NCBI GenBank assembly: GCA_014607495.2
Contig: CP053160.1
Span: forward strand, 5,146,001 to 5,210,000
From: Carposina sasakii
Lineage: Eukaryota; Arthropoda; Insecta; Lepidoptera; Carposinidae
Reading direction: 5' to 3'
DNA: 64,000 nucleotides
Both the position numbers and the translations under genes were made by a program. Under the pieces are notes generated by a model that saw only the letters and a program-made list of their open reading frames with translations, was not told where the DNA came from and did not search any database. Shown here piece after piece: positions 48,555 to 61,500 of the stretch. How positions within the stretch are numbered: the stretch's first letter is position 1; each line of letters starts with the position of its first letter.

Positions 48555-48785
48555 TTATTATATAAATAAATAAAATAAATATTCAACACTACACAACACA
48601 TTGTACACCATATTGTATCGTGGGTAATAAGCAACGGTATATAAATACATAGAAACATCCATGACTCGGAAACAAACATCGATATTCATCATATGTATTA
48701 ATGTTTGCACATACTGGGATTCGAACCCAGGACCTATGGCGTCGCAGGTAGGGTCACTACATACTAGACCAATCGGCCGACCAAA
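48555..48785 (-). repeat. tRNA-derived SINE
   Basis: On the minus strand the head starts GGTCGGCCGATTGGTCTAGT, an A-box-like region. It passes through CCTGGGTTCGAATCCCAG, a canonical B box, at about 48716-48733. The body contains TTTGTTTCCGAGTCATGGAT and the tail is ATTT/ATAAAT-rich. The tRNA-like part cannot form a full cloverleaf and lacks the CCA-side acceptor pairing, so this is a SINE and not a tRNA gene. Confidence 0.75.
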
Positions 48786-50014
48786 ACAAAGACAAGGATT
48801 AGGCAAGAATAGTCTGTATTTATTCATTTTGAACAATAACAATTAGTTTAAAGATGGCTAACTGGACTAGCTTAGCTTAGCCTTGTCAAAATTGGACCAT
48901 GAACCATAATATTGGTCTAAGTAGTGCCTATATTGCATTATTATACTTCGTAGCAACTGTACTGCTGTCCAGGGAGAGCGAGAGTAGCTGTAGCACCAGT
49001 GACTCAGGTCATTTGTCTTTCCTGTAATATTACATTTCTATCTTGGTCCTGTTGCAGGAAATTTATTTTATTTAAATACTATACATCTAGAATCTAGTAC
49101 ATATTAATAGGTAAATAATTTATTGCAATATTATATAAGATATAAGAGCTAATGCATATTAAGAATTAGCGACTGTCTGTGACTTAGCGTAACCATTATA
49201 AAAAACAAAATTCGTTAAATTTCTAATAACAAGAGATATATCAATAAGATGCTAAGTGCTTATTTGAATGCACACACATTTTATGCCACGTGAAAGAATA
49301 ACAAAAATCAATCTACATATCCATACAAATACCCTCAGAAATTTAGACTCTATCGATTATTCTAGAGTTTAGTTCTAGATTCTAGAATATATCAATTATT
49401 AGATATTTAATAAGTAGTTTTGGAGTTACAGCTATTGGGCATATACAACATATATTGGAGTTCCAGCTACGTGCAGTATTGCACAAATCTGGTTTCTCAT
49501 AGCAATTGTAGGTACTCGTAGTTGTCTGTAAACGCAATTTTTTTATGCATCGTCAGAATCGAGAGTCTGCGGACGGTGTAGGGCTCGATGATAGATGAGC
49601 ACCAGTTATAAATATTATGTCATCTGATACAAAAGAATTTACCATTATTTATGTCCAAGCACCTATTTGATGAGCTGTGAGTCAAGGAGTTCAGATTCGG
49701 ACAACTTTGTATAACTATAATACCACTGTTCCACTATATTGTTCATAACACAAATAAGCTCAATTCTTTAAATTGGCGGGATAAGTAGAACCATAAAATA
49801 CAGAAACTTTGTGAAATTTTGGCGAATATTCGAGTATTAGAAATGTTTGTATACCTACTAGATATATTACGAATGTACTAAGTGTATGGACTGAAAAAAG
49901 ACAAAATACTAATGCAAGAGTCTTGCTGCTTCAAGTTAAATAAACTAAAGGCACCTGTCTATTAGAACTAGCGAAAAACAAAATACTTACGTTAAAAAAG
50001 TTTCTGATTTGAAC

Positions 50015-50110
50015 TAGGGCTTCCAATCCCGCAACCTAAATTCAATCTCGGTATTTACGGGACTACGATTTTTCAAACCCGCGGGATCTCGGTATTTGTG
50101 GGATCCCACA
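50015..50110 (+). repeat. Single terminus related to the hAT element at 54977
   Basis: TAGGGCTTCCAA is identical to the first 12 bases of the complete hAT element at 54977-58540. It is followed by different sequence with repeated TCCCG and GGGATCTCGGTATTTGTGGG motifs. No matching opposite terminus was found nearby, so it is a remnant or an internally deleted relative. Confidence 0.5.
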
Positions 50111-51479
50111 TATTGAAAATATTCACAGTTATATAAGGCAAATAAAACTCATTCAAATTCATCTACATATCTTAAAAATAAAAATAAAATAAATTATCTT
50201 AAAAATTGCATAAAACATATTTATATATATATATAAATTAAGGATTTGAGCTGTAATTTTAGTGATGTGCATCTCGACTTATCGATAAAATCTTAGTAAT
50301 CACTAAACTGTATAACCGTACGTACCACCGATTTAGAAAATGTATTAATAATTTTAAAGAAGGAATAGCTTAACGTAACATTAGGTTAGTATATCACAAA
50401 GTTCTGAAATTTTTGTAATGCAGATTTTAGGAAATGTATTTACTATTACAATATCTACCAGTGCAGGTTTTATGTCGACAGTACAAAACTACTTGATTAT
50501 GAGAAACTGGCAATTATATAAACTACTGCTAGTATTCCCATGTACCTACAGACAGATTTCCCATGTTCTCTTATTGACTTGTTTATTTTATTAATAACTT
50601 TATAATATATGTAAAGTTTATTATTTAGCCTACTCGAATGTAGTTCCCCTTGAACCTTAGACCATTACTGGATAATGTTAATATCATAATTTGCAAGGTT
50701 TTATTTACCTTGGGTTCTATAAAAACATTATTTTAATAAGAGGACTAAATGTTGACAAACACACACTCAAAACATTTGGAATTATGTAAGATTTGGTCGA
50801 CTCAGAAACTGGAACTTACACATTATCGATTATTGTCAATTGTTTATTGTCTTCTATATTAAGTTGTACGAGGCAGACTGAGGGGATCTAGTACTGCCTG
50901 CGTGTTTTCACCTATTTGACAGACAGCCATACGATTAAGTAAATAATTCATAATAATCTTCAGTGCTATTCATGATATTTTAAAGAAAAAAATCAATAAA
51001 TTATTACCTAGTTTACCTAACCAAGTTTCATGGACTTCACTTAACACAAATGATTTCATTAAATGTTTACTTGTAACATAATTAATTTAACTACATAATT
51101 TTAGAGAAATAAAAATTTACAAGCACCCAATTTTAGTGTCGCTAAAATATATTTTATTAGTCAGTAGTACCGAATTAACTAACAAACGCGACTTATTATC
51201 TACTAAGGTTAAGCTAAGAAATCGCAGAATTGTAATTAGTATTTTGAAATCAATAACGACTAGTTTATGCCTTAGAATAATATTGTCCACGTCGAGGTCA
51301 CCCAATGCTAAAATGTCTAAAAATATCAGCAAGTTTACGTCCTTTAAAAGAGTTCAACGCATCTCATAACATCATGAAACTTTGTGAAACATTTACACGC
51401 AATAAACATCATTACAACGCATCTGTGTAACTAATTTTCCATTCAAATAAGTACTGCAAAATATAAATTGAGGACAAGG

Positions 51480-51790
51480 ATGGCGACTCGCCGCCTGCCG
51501 TGTCTATCCTAGCGATTATTCTTTAGCGTTTTTATTCACCTGTATAAGTTTTGCCGAGCTTCGTGTTTGTCCTTAGTGTCGAGTTGTGCGGAAGTTCCGT
51601 GTAATAAGGTTGCGATTAGCACATCACTAGCACTAGGAATCGTTTAGAAACCTTCCGGAGGTCGCGCAGGCGCCGGCGCGGGCGCGCGATGGCAGAAAAC
51701 TAACTTCGCCACCAGCCGCGCGCCATCGCACGCAACGAAAGCATATTAGAAAGGGACGGCTGCACATTTCTTCCTTTCACTCCCACACAC
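51480..51790. promoter_or_regulatory. CpG-island-like block, candidate promoter
   Basis: This is the most GC-rich noncoding stretch of the window, with a core of about 90 bp near 51650-51730 that is almost entirely G/C with many CpGs. It contains GCGCGCGATGGC and, 40 bp on, the partly complementary GCGCGCCATCGC. A GTGTCGAGTTGTGCGG stretch upstream resembles insect start-site regions. A second smaller block is at 52150-52260. No coding exon in the window can be linked to it. Confidence 0.35.
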
Positions 51791-53808
51791 TGTCGATAGT
51801 ACAATGAGCTATGGAAAAAAGTTCGACGTCCGATTGTGTTTGCAAAATATTTAGCATTTCTAAGTGTAAACTCGCATGCAGGTTACTGTTTATTAAATAA
51901 CTGCCTGCATCTGAATCTAGACCTGCCATTATATGTATTGTGTGTACTGTCTACTTCAAATAGGACAACTATTTAGAAACAAACATCAATTTAGTTGTTA
52001 ATAGTAGGAACTCTACCTATGCATTAAAACCTGTAGATATAAATAGCCTGCATTTATGCAGACAGGGCGACATTATGTAATTTTCTACCAGAAACACCAA
52101 GCTTTATTACCTACTAATCAGTAGTGTAAGTGGCATTAACTATGAGACCATAATTTCGTAGTATTTCCACTACGAAGGAGGAAGCGCTCGGTGCTGCGCG
52201 TACGCACCCGACCGGAACATAGATCACTTGCCGCTCTTCCGCTAAATCGCTTCGCTTTCTTTTAAACTTTTGTTTTTATTTATTTCCACGCAAGGTTACG
52301 AGTAAGTAGAGATGAAAATGAGTTTCTTTAGTTAACATATTTTAAAGTCATTCATATTTTAAGTGAAGTGTACAGGCAGTATGATCTATGTAATGTAGAG
52401 TTGTAGCTGTAACTTAAATAAATATTAACATCTGTAGAAACCTAAGTAAGTACGCCTATAATACTCGTAACCACAATATTCTCTAACGGTATTGTTAGCT
52501 GATTTATATATTTTATGTATGTAACTGGGATATTTAACAGGATCCTTTAATTTTTACAATCGAGTGATACACCCGTTTCCCGTACCATCTATTTTTAACG
52601 TAGTTCCAAGCAATTTTGTATCTCAGTGCTAACTAAAGTTATGTTGACAATGGCTCTGATACCGAGCTGAAGTAATTTTATGTTTATTTAATGAGAAGGC
52701 ATAAAACTAAAGCTTATCTCCTTGATATTGTATTTGTAACTTAAGTTGTTAACTTAAATGTTAGTTACTAAGTGTGATTGTCTTTACGTTAATTAATACA
52801 TAACATTTTTATTTGCGTGTTCACTTGTAATGGTTGTGCACACTCAAGAATAAGACTTAGTAGTGAACCTGTAGTAGTAATTCATCATCATCATCATCAT
52901 TTACAGCCCTGAGAAGTCCACTGCTGGACATAGGCCTCCCCCAACAACCTCCACTCCGACCGGTCGGAAGCAGCCTGCATGTATTAATAGTAAGTAGTAA
53001 TAGTAGTGTAGTATAAGAGGAAAATTATGTTTGATAAAAGAGCTATCTATCAACACGGAGAGACAGAGTTTTATAACATGCAAAGATGTCTGTGGGACTC
53101 GAACTCTTATGAAAATAATTCAGACGTAATAGTAAATCTTATTACACTATACTATACTTTACACTATATTTACAGCAACAATGATCTTACAAGATACATA
53201 CGTTAACATACGTTATGTTTTTAAATAATAGTCTCAGATTATGTGACAAGGTTTCAATAATTTGTACTAATATTACATGTTTCAAGGCATGTTTGTTCTG
53301 CGTGTGTGTTACTTGTAAGTTGCCTAATCATCGTTTTAGCAGCTCAGTATGTATTTGATGATATTCGTTTAGAAAACTTTCGCGTCTCTATAATCGTTTT
53401 GCGTTAGTATTCTACCAATTTAAATAAGTAAGTCACTCTCTGAATTTGCTTTGGAATCCCAAAAAATGGGTTAAAAAAAGTTCGAACTATATGACACCTC
53501 TTTCATAAGTACTTTTTATTGTGAATGTCGGTGTGTTGTCGGTTATTTTCTACTCATTCGATCCACTATTTATCTGGTCACTAAGGTTTAATACTTACAT
53601 TTAAGTAAGTCACAGATACTAACGTTGCATGGTTGTTTACAATTACAGCTAATAATGGCGAATCTGCATTCAAAAGGTTTATTTAGGTGAATTGTATATT
53701 TATGCAAAATTCTGTAGATTTCTTCAGTTTTTAAAGGATCAAGGTCAAGGACAAGATTAGATTCAACTGATGCACGCCATTTTCACAATTGTAATTTAGT
53801 AATATAGT

Positions 53809-54006
53809 CTAAGGCCGCACTACAGCAAAACCGCCGCGGTTTTTAACCGCCCGATTTTGTGAGTAAAGGAAACTAATGGAAGCTGCCGCACTGACGGTTT
53901 TGCTCAGGCATACTAAAAATATTATACATACAGACGAATTGAGAACCTCCGCCTTTTTTTGAAGTCGGTTAAAAAGTCCGGTGGTTTTGCCGTAGCGCGG
54001 CCTTAG
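53809..54006. mobile_element. Short TIR element (CTAAGGCCGC ends) with a nested repeat fragment
   Basis: The ends are CTAAGGCCGCACTACAGCAA and, reversed, CTAAGGCCGCGCTACGGCAA: about 27 bp of inverted repeat with few mismatches. A terminal piece of the AACCGACTTC element (about 53915-53976) lies inside, just before the right end. There is no open frame and no clear target duplication. Confidence 0.6.
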
Positions 54007-55348
54007 CCTAAGTAATTAATTGATTCGCATTCTTAAAATATTTTCGCTAATAGGAAGCCTTCACTTGGCACATGTGAGCTTTTGGAGGAAATGTTTCACA
54101 ACTCTGCTCTGTCACTCGTAATATTGTTACAGTGAATGACAGCCAATTTCAATAACTAATCTCGAGCGATTTTGGCTTCAGAGTTAACTTTCTATTGTTT
54201 TCATACAAAATTTTAAATTTAGAATGAAAAATATTCCAAGATTCTTTATGATCTCCAGTATTGAAATTGGCTATAAGTCCAGATCTTTGATTGTTCTAGG
54301 ATATTGGAAAAAGTTATCTAATAGAAGGCTGTAGGTAAATAAAGAAAACCATCACGTCATACTCGCAGTTGCGTAGCGTCAACCATTTTCACTTGATGTC
54401 TTTTAATTTATTGTCTATTGTTTCCAAACTTAGGTCAAAGTTAACGCATCTGCCACTAAAAGTAGGTTCTCTTACGCATTATATAATTGTGGAAACAGAG
54501 CGTATAGCTAATATAACGTTCTGCTTCGTTAACCACTTAGAAAAATATCATCGTACTGTATGCGCATATGCGCTTGCGCAGGTAGTTCACACGCCTCTGC
54601 GCAATACCTCGATTGCTAATTTATTAGTTATGTTTTTAGTATGTTAATGTTGATTTTTAAGGTATAATGAGAACAGCATTGCTTACGATTTTAAACTTAA
54701 ATTGTCAGTTATTCCTGGAATACGAGTACTATTTCTGTCGGCAATTTTGCATATCTAATAGGAAAATTTTAAGAGCGTTGTCGAGTTAAGTAAGAAATAA
54801 AGGTACCTACACTTTAACACTTCTTTGATAGTCCACCAATTAAGCTACATGATTGTGTTATCAAAAATTGCAAAAACCAAATATCATTGCTATATTTTTT
54901 TTTCCAGTGGCAAGTTTACCTATACAGACTCTACACAAATGAAAAAATAATTATCACATTTTTTTGGCATAACAATTAGGGCTTCCAAAATTACGGATAT
55001 GTTAATTACGGAACTGATTACGCATTTTCATCCACCAATTACGTAATTACGTAAATTTCCTAAATGTTTTTTTAAGGCAAGCGCCCATTCGTCCTTTAAG
55101 TATTCTTTCAGTCTTTTTTTGAAGTGAATTAAAATGAATATTTAAATATCTTCAAATATATAATTTACTTAAGTTATTATAGTGATAAGGTAAAATAATA
55201 TTACTAGGATTTTATATGTACTTGCCTTTATTTTAATAAAATGAACACTATTTAATATTACATAAATTTACAATACTATCATATGTAAAAAAGAAAGATA
55301 TTAGGTAATTAGTTTATTTATTTTTATTTTATTTTTATTTTATAATAG

Positions 55349-57878
55349 TTACTTATTTAATTTCTGTTCTTGGTAGTATGATCTCATGAATGACAAAGCA
55401 TGCAATGTTTTGTCACCCAGAGTACTCCTAAGTTTACTACATAAGTAGCCGACAGAAGAAAAAGCTCGTTCAGCTTCGACACTGGTGGGTGTTATCGAAA
55501 GTAAATAATTATAGGCTGCTGTGAGGAAAACTTCACGACCACCGCCAGCGCTGTCGTAGATGCACATTTCTACTCTTATGATGGATTCAAGATCTGTTTT
55601 GTTTGCTCCAGATTCTCCACATTTGTTTACATTTGCCATAACCTTTGTAATTTTTTTATCCAGTTGCTGTGCTACAGATTCTTGGTCACAAACAATAGAA
55701 TCGTTACTATTGTGTATTTCTTCCGAATTTGAGCTTATTTCTGTACTTATAGGAGTTGTAAGTGATGTTAATTTGAGCCTTTGCAGTAAGTTTGTAATAT
55801 ATGTTCGTATGTAATCAGATGTAGGTTTTGAGAAAGCTTCTGATGGCGTGGTATTGAAAAATTCCTCATTATTATGTAAATACTGCAAAATACCAGACAC
55901 GTCCGATCGCCTTTCTTTAATTCTTTTCCTAAGAGATATGGCCAGCTTTGCACTGAGCTCGTTGGACTGAAGTTCAAGTTTATCTAACATAAACTGAAGC
56001 GCAGCATCTGCTGTTAGCAAATTTGAATCACGGCGACACAATGCCATGACAGTAGTTTTAATTACATCTAAGCTATGATGAATGTTATATAGGTCTTGAA
56101 TTTCTTTATCAGTGAAATTAATATAACTTTTAAAATCCAGCTGTGCCTTAAAAACACATGATTTCAGTAGCAGAAATCGTCCAATCATATCTGACAAACT
56201 GTTCCATCGGGTTTTGCAATCTAATATTAGATCAAGGCTCTTGCCGTTCTCTTCCAAAGAATATTTTCTTAGCATGTCACTCTTCAAGGGCGATTTTTTA
56301 AAGGATCTAACAAGTTTTCTTACTTTGTCTATAGTATCTTTGTACAGAAACTCTGATTCTGGAACTCTAGGTACTTCTATGAAAAGTCCACCATCATTAT
56401 CTTCAAATTCTTCAATATCACTATCTGATGCAACATCCTCTAGTACTGGTTCAGTATTTATAATTTTTCGTGATTTATATAATACCTCGAGTACTGCAAG
56501 TTGTATTCCATGGGCAAAACACAACTGATGGTGGCCATCAAAATTTTTGCCCATTTTGACCATTACACTAGCCCCATCTGTTGTGAAAGCAATTATGTCT
56601 TCCAGATTTAAATCAAATTCGCTTAAATGTTGTTCCAATAATCGAGTTCCTACATTAGCTGGCATGGAACCCTTTATTCTTACCAAGCCCAAATTTCTAA
56701 AATTATTCGACGCTAGATCTTTATTGTGGATATTTATATTCATGTATCTTCGGTTTCGAGTAGACGTCCATTCATCAAATGTAATAGTAAATCGTTTATT
56801 CTGCGACTTCATCTCTTTGAATTGATTCTTAAGTTGGTTCTTTATGGCATTACTTTGTTCCAGGACTATTTTGGTTACTGTTGATGGAGATTTTGGTAGA
56901 TCGTAGCCTGATTTTTTGAAAACATACCTAAGGTCTTCAGATGTACAAAATTTGCTTAGGGGGATCCCGTCTAATGCTGCCATTCTAGTTACTCGAACTT
57001 CCATGCAAAAGTCACTAGAAAAGTAATCTGTGAGTTTAGTTTTCTTGGGTGGAGGCTTATCAAAATCTTTACTTGACTGTAGTTGAGTGTTACTTAACAT
57101 CGAAGTACTTGCTTTTTGCGGATCTTGTCCTTGAGACATCTCACCAATATGCTTAGCACGCATATGAGTGTGTAATGCTCCAGTCGCACCACCAGGAGTT
57201 TTTAAAATTTTGCTGCAATGCTTACATTGGACACTTTGTCCATTATCAGCCCGTAAGTAGTGTTCCCAGATAGAAGATTGTGTGCGTTTGTTTAGAAACT
57301 CCTTGTATACTGTCTTCCTTGTTGCAGACCTAAAACAATTTAAAATGTATAAAATATATTAATATTATAAAGGCGAAAGTTTGTGAGAATGGATGTTTGT
57401 TACTATTTCACGCAAACTACGGAATGAATTTGAATGATACTTTAGAATAATATAGCTCATACATCAGAATAACGCTAATGCTATAATTTATAAACATATT
57501 GTGTTCAATCGTTCAGATTTCAGACGATATTAACGCGCGAAAAGCTGCGGGCGGGTCTGTTAGTACATAATAACTTACTCACTTAAAATGTTACAAAGTA
57601 GATATGTAATGATAAAATATAATGTCAGTTATTATTATATATAAAAGCTAATTATATTACAAATTGCAGTTAAAAGTGTTACATAAAATTACAACAGTTT
57701 TTATAAAAAAAACCATTACATCCTAATTCCTATCACTTGAAAATCGGACGTAGATATATTAAATAAAGACTATTTGCCATCGTCAAAATTGTATAAAATA
57801 ATTTTCAAATGAATATGTAAGAAAAAATTGTCTTTAAAAAGCAAATAAACAAAACAATGGTAATACTCACATTTCCAT
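55349..57878 (-). CDS. hAT transposase with BED zinc finger, two exons
   Basis: The coding sequence joins an 8-nt first exon (57871-57878, ATGGAAAT) to exon 2 (55349-57329) across a 541-bp intron with donor GTGAGT and acceptor TTTTAG. The sum is 1,989 nt, exactly 663 codons, giving a 662-aa protein. Residues 24-58 plus the following His form a BED-type zinc finger (W-E-H-Y, C-K-H-C, then H-T-H-x4-H). The catalytic triad is visible: D188 in T-F-D-E-W-T-S, D254 in T-T-D-G-A-S-V and E623 in S-V-E-A-E-R-A-F. C273 and H276 form the conserved C-x-x-H, and C-K-T-R-W lies after a long helical insertion with an acidic patch. The C-terminus is the hAT dimerisation region. Without the tiny exon the protein would start at a Met inside the zinc finger and lose DNA binding. 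No stop or frameshift is seen. Confidence 0.92.
57358..57566. repeat. Small dispersed repeat inside the transposase intron
   Basis: It begins near TATTATAAAGGCGAAAGTTT, includes ATTTCACGCAAACTAC and ends GGGCGGGTCTGTTAGTA. I know this arrangement as a common non-autonomous repeat in Lepidoptera, and the GC-rich stem followed by a CTAGT-like end suggests a Helitron relative. Sitting wholly within the intron, it leaves the coding sequence intact. Confidence 0.45.
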
Positions 57879-58548
57879 CAAGGTAGATAATTCCTGTACT
57901 GGTGCAAAAAATCTCCAAATCAAATTATAAAATAGCGAGACCGGACACAGGGGCAAATACTCAAAACTTTGATCAGGTTAGGCACTGTACTTCACACAAT
58001 CGCCGACTAGCAAGTAATGAGACTGAGACTTCAAGTGAATCTCGTTTCACTTAATTCAAGAAAGTAAAATATAAACAAACAAGCCTAAGTTTATGCTGCT
58101 TCATAATACAATATTAAACTCTATTTGCTGTGTGTCACAACTCACAACTCAATATTATTTCTTTAATAACATTTCTAAACAATATCAGATTAGGTACCAA
58201 CAGGGGATTACCCTTTGACTCACGAGTATTCAAAAATGTTTTCTATTGCTTCAGTGGAAAACATGTTATTGTATGTCCAATTGAACTTAATTGGAGTTTA
58301 TAAAATAAACTACGGGGAATACCCATGTACAGTTTTATTTTAGTGGTGTAATGTTGTTTAATGTTGCCATATCTAGCTAATCGTAGTCCTTAAATGAAGT
58401 AAATATATTAACGAATTATTATTTTCTTACACATACGTAATTACGGAGTTTTATCTTTCAATTACGTATAATTTAAATATTAAGAACTTGTCCGTAATTA
58501 CGTATTTTCGTAATTACGTAATTACGTAATGGAAGCTCTAATAACAAT

Positions 58549-61500
58549 GATGCGTATTTTAATATGATGTGTTGTAACTGTGATGTTGGCAATATTACAA
58601 TGTTGCAAAACTGAGGTCCCCGATCGTTGATTGACAGACAGACAGATTCAATTATATTCGTCTTGTTAACATATTACCAGCCAACAGTATGCAAAGGTTA
58701 GAGTTATTATGATACAAAGTAGAACGTTTAACTTTAATTGGTTCAGTTATTATAACTAAAAGATTATATCCGATAAAACGATAAGAAAACTAAAAAAAGA
58801 TGATAGTTATTTTTGAACGTATTAGTTACAAGGTTTCCAAGAAACTTTATTTCACAATACTCTATCATCATAAATTTAAGATATTGTATTACAAGATTAT
58901 ATTATAATAGCTTTATCATATAATATCATGATAGATAATTAAAAAACAATAGTATTCATATACATACATACATACATATAATCACGCCTTTATCCCTTAC
59001 GGGGTAGGCAGAGCACCAAGGGCCGATAGAACCACATGGTGCCACTTCTGACCAATTTTGAGGGTATAGTTGAGATGTACAAGTTCGGTTAGTAGTGACA
59101 GGTGGTCAGCCCATCGCCTACAAAATACCCTCTTGTCCCTCTACTGACTTGTACAGTATGCCCGGGAAGAGAAGTAGTTGTATTATACTTTTTTTTCACT
59201 CCCAGAGCAGCATAGAAGAATAATAATAAATAAATAAATAATATTATATTAAATAAAGAATAGTATTCATATAGTTAGTTATGTATATTGATCGATCCAC
59301 GGGCAACAGCGTTCAAAATATTGATAGTTCCGGAATCGTGCACACACACACAGGAACTATATGAAACGTATTCTACCTTAAACCTTAAAAATTGAATTGT
59401 TTCCATTGTGTTAGCGAAATGCTTCAGGATAAGAATTATAAGTAGTGTAGAAAAGAATATTTTCTTGGCTGCCTAGCCAGGAAAATGTACTGAAACGCTA
59501 ATGTTACACCATGTTTTTGAACTTGATGTCATTGAAAATAAAGGAGTAAAGTTGATTAGTTCGTTACCTAACCTATATCCGTTCGCTTAATATGTATGAA
59601 GTTGCAAAACAATACCCACAGGTAATCGCCATAAGAGATAATCATTAATTTTAGAAAAAGCAAATAAATCTAAACCGAAGAGGCAAGGCCAAAAATGAAA
59701 TATTAACAATAAAAAATAGTTTCGCAATGTGCATGAATTAGTTCAATTCGGACCGGGGTAAGTGCACCAAATGCACTTGGTTACTGTATGGCCTTAATTA
59801 GAACCCGAGTGATTTGCAGTTGCTTCGCTTATACTCGTAACACACAGATGGCAAGAAATACGAACATTTTAGGAATTCTGTTGGTATCTCGTAAGGACCC
59901 CGAATAAAAATTATACTGTGTATTGGTATAAAAAAGATATTTCTACTTTTCCTAATAGGTAACAATATAAACAGGGTGCTTAGACAATGTAATATGGCGG
60001 CATATTGTAATACGTATGCCAATAGCGGTTAGACTTTATTACATGATTTGATGAACGCGCAAAAATGAAGACTTGGAGCAAACTTTTCGATGATGATCCT
60101 CTGTCGATTCGATCGAGAATGATACGTTGTCTAAACGTAGACTAGTTGGTTTGGTTTGGTTGATAGTGATTAATCAATCACTGTCTACTGCAAATTTTTA
60201 AATGATAGCCGTTATAATAACTTGCTCTACATTTTAAATATTCGTGTGTATAGCGGATTTAGCAAGGTTGTAGTCTTTACCTTTTACTTTGACTTAGAAG
60301 CGTGCCTCAAATTACAGTCAGTAAGGTCTAAATAGAATGGTGAGGTTGGGAACAATGAATGGCCGGTAATTTATAATTAATTGCTGCCAACTACCAACAT
60401 AATGGTAGAACTTAAAACCATTGCCCTGTAACATTTTAATGAAATAACGCACTAAAAGACTACAATATTACCTCTTGAATTATTCTGCTTCTAATATCAG
60501 ACTTAATTAGTTGGTATACTTACGTGTTATACGAATTGTTCAGTAATAACAATTACTGATTCCCAGAAAAAAATATGTGACATCATACATACCACTTTCA
60601 GAACTCCCACAAATTTATAACAATGAAAAAACGGATAGTGGAAGATTGTTAGCATCCTTCGAGATTGGGCTTGTTATCTTGAATTAGCGGCAGAGTTAGA
60701 GAGAATAAGTAACTCTAGATCATCAAGTTACTTCTTATAACCTACACAGTTTTGTACATTCAAAAATCTTTTTGAATATGAAGGTACGTACTGTAATGTA
60801 ATGTACAGTAGAGCCTTAACGAGAATTTGCTGTTTTGAATTGGTTAAAAAAATTCTGCTGCTTTCCTGTGCGGGGCTTGATTAAAATACATCACAATTAT
60901 TGCATCTGTGCATGCGTCCTTACGTTCCCTAACTCAAGGTAAGGTATAAGGGCATCAGGTGATGCTGATGCAACAGCTAGCAACTTGATACTGATCATTT
61001 ACATCTGGCCCCTATATAACAGCAGATTTTTTTCACATTTCGGAGTTGGCCCCATGGTGATAGTTAATTCTTTTTACCTACCTAGTTTCGTGTCAAAAGC
61101 AAATCACTAATTTCGGAAAGACCTTATATACTAAAGGTACGATCTCATTCGTGATCCTGCATTTTTGGCTACCCCATTCAAGGAACATCAGAGTATATTG
61201 ATGTTTGGCCTTTTTAAAATTAAATTGTAAGCCTCTCGAATACGAAGCAAACACATTTTAGAGTGAAAAATTATCTGTAGGTTACTATCTACACTTTAGT
61301 AGTATCTAATAAGGTTTCTAAATATAGTAGTCGATAAGTAGATAAAACATTTTGTAATAACAAAATTTATTTCAAAATTATTTACAATCCTATCACAATT
61401 TTACAGTGAATAATATTTCCTTAATATAACCAATCAAATAATTGAATTATTTTTACAATATTTACATAAAATAGCATCTTCGATTGAGTATAACTTAAAT

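Larger units (their letters stand above)
44663..54968. other. Intergenic DNA with a few repeats and GC-rich blocks; no gene seen
   Basis: No frame above 100 codons is present and no domain was recognised. GC-richer blocks at 45480-45620, 46100-46660 and 51480-51790 stand out. A fragment of the long-TIR MITE is at 47926-47970, and the 3' part of a non-LTR repeat with an (ATC)n tail is at 52880-52975. Other DNA is plain AT-rich sequence. Confidence 0.65.
54969..58548 (-). mobile_element. Complete hAT DNA transposon with perfect 8-bp target duplication
   Basis: The element is 54977-58540 (3,564 bp), flanked by ATAACAAT at 54969-54976 and 58541-58548. Its ends are TAGGGCTTCC and, reversed, TAGAGCTTCC. 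Both subterminal regions (about 54988-55062 and 58432-58530) are packed with ATTACG/CGTAAT motifs in both orientations, the kind of array hAT transposases bind. It encodes one spliced transposase gene on the minus strand with all catalytic residues. I infer it is young and may be, or recently have been, autonomous. Confidence 0.95.

Noticed and set aside
48700..48785. Possible tRNA gene with GGTTCGAATCC B box
   Set aside because: The A-box half does not fold into a proper cloverleaf, and the sequence continues into a SINE body with an ATTT tail.
52883..52902. (ATC)n array considered as a regulatory microsatellite
   Set aside because: It is the 3' tail of a non-LTR-type repeat fragment that continues to about 52975.
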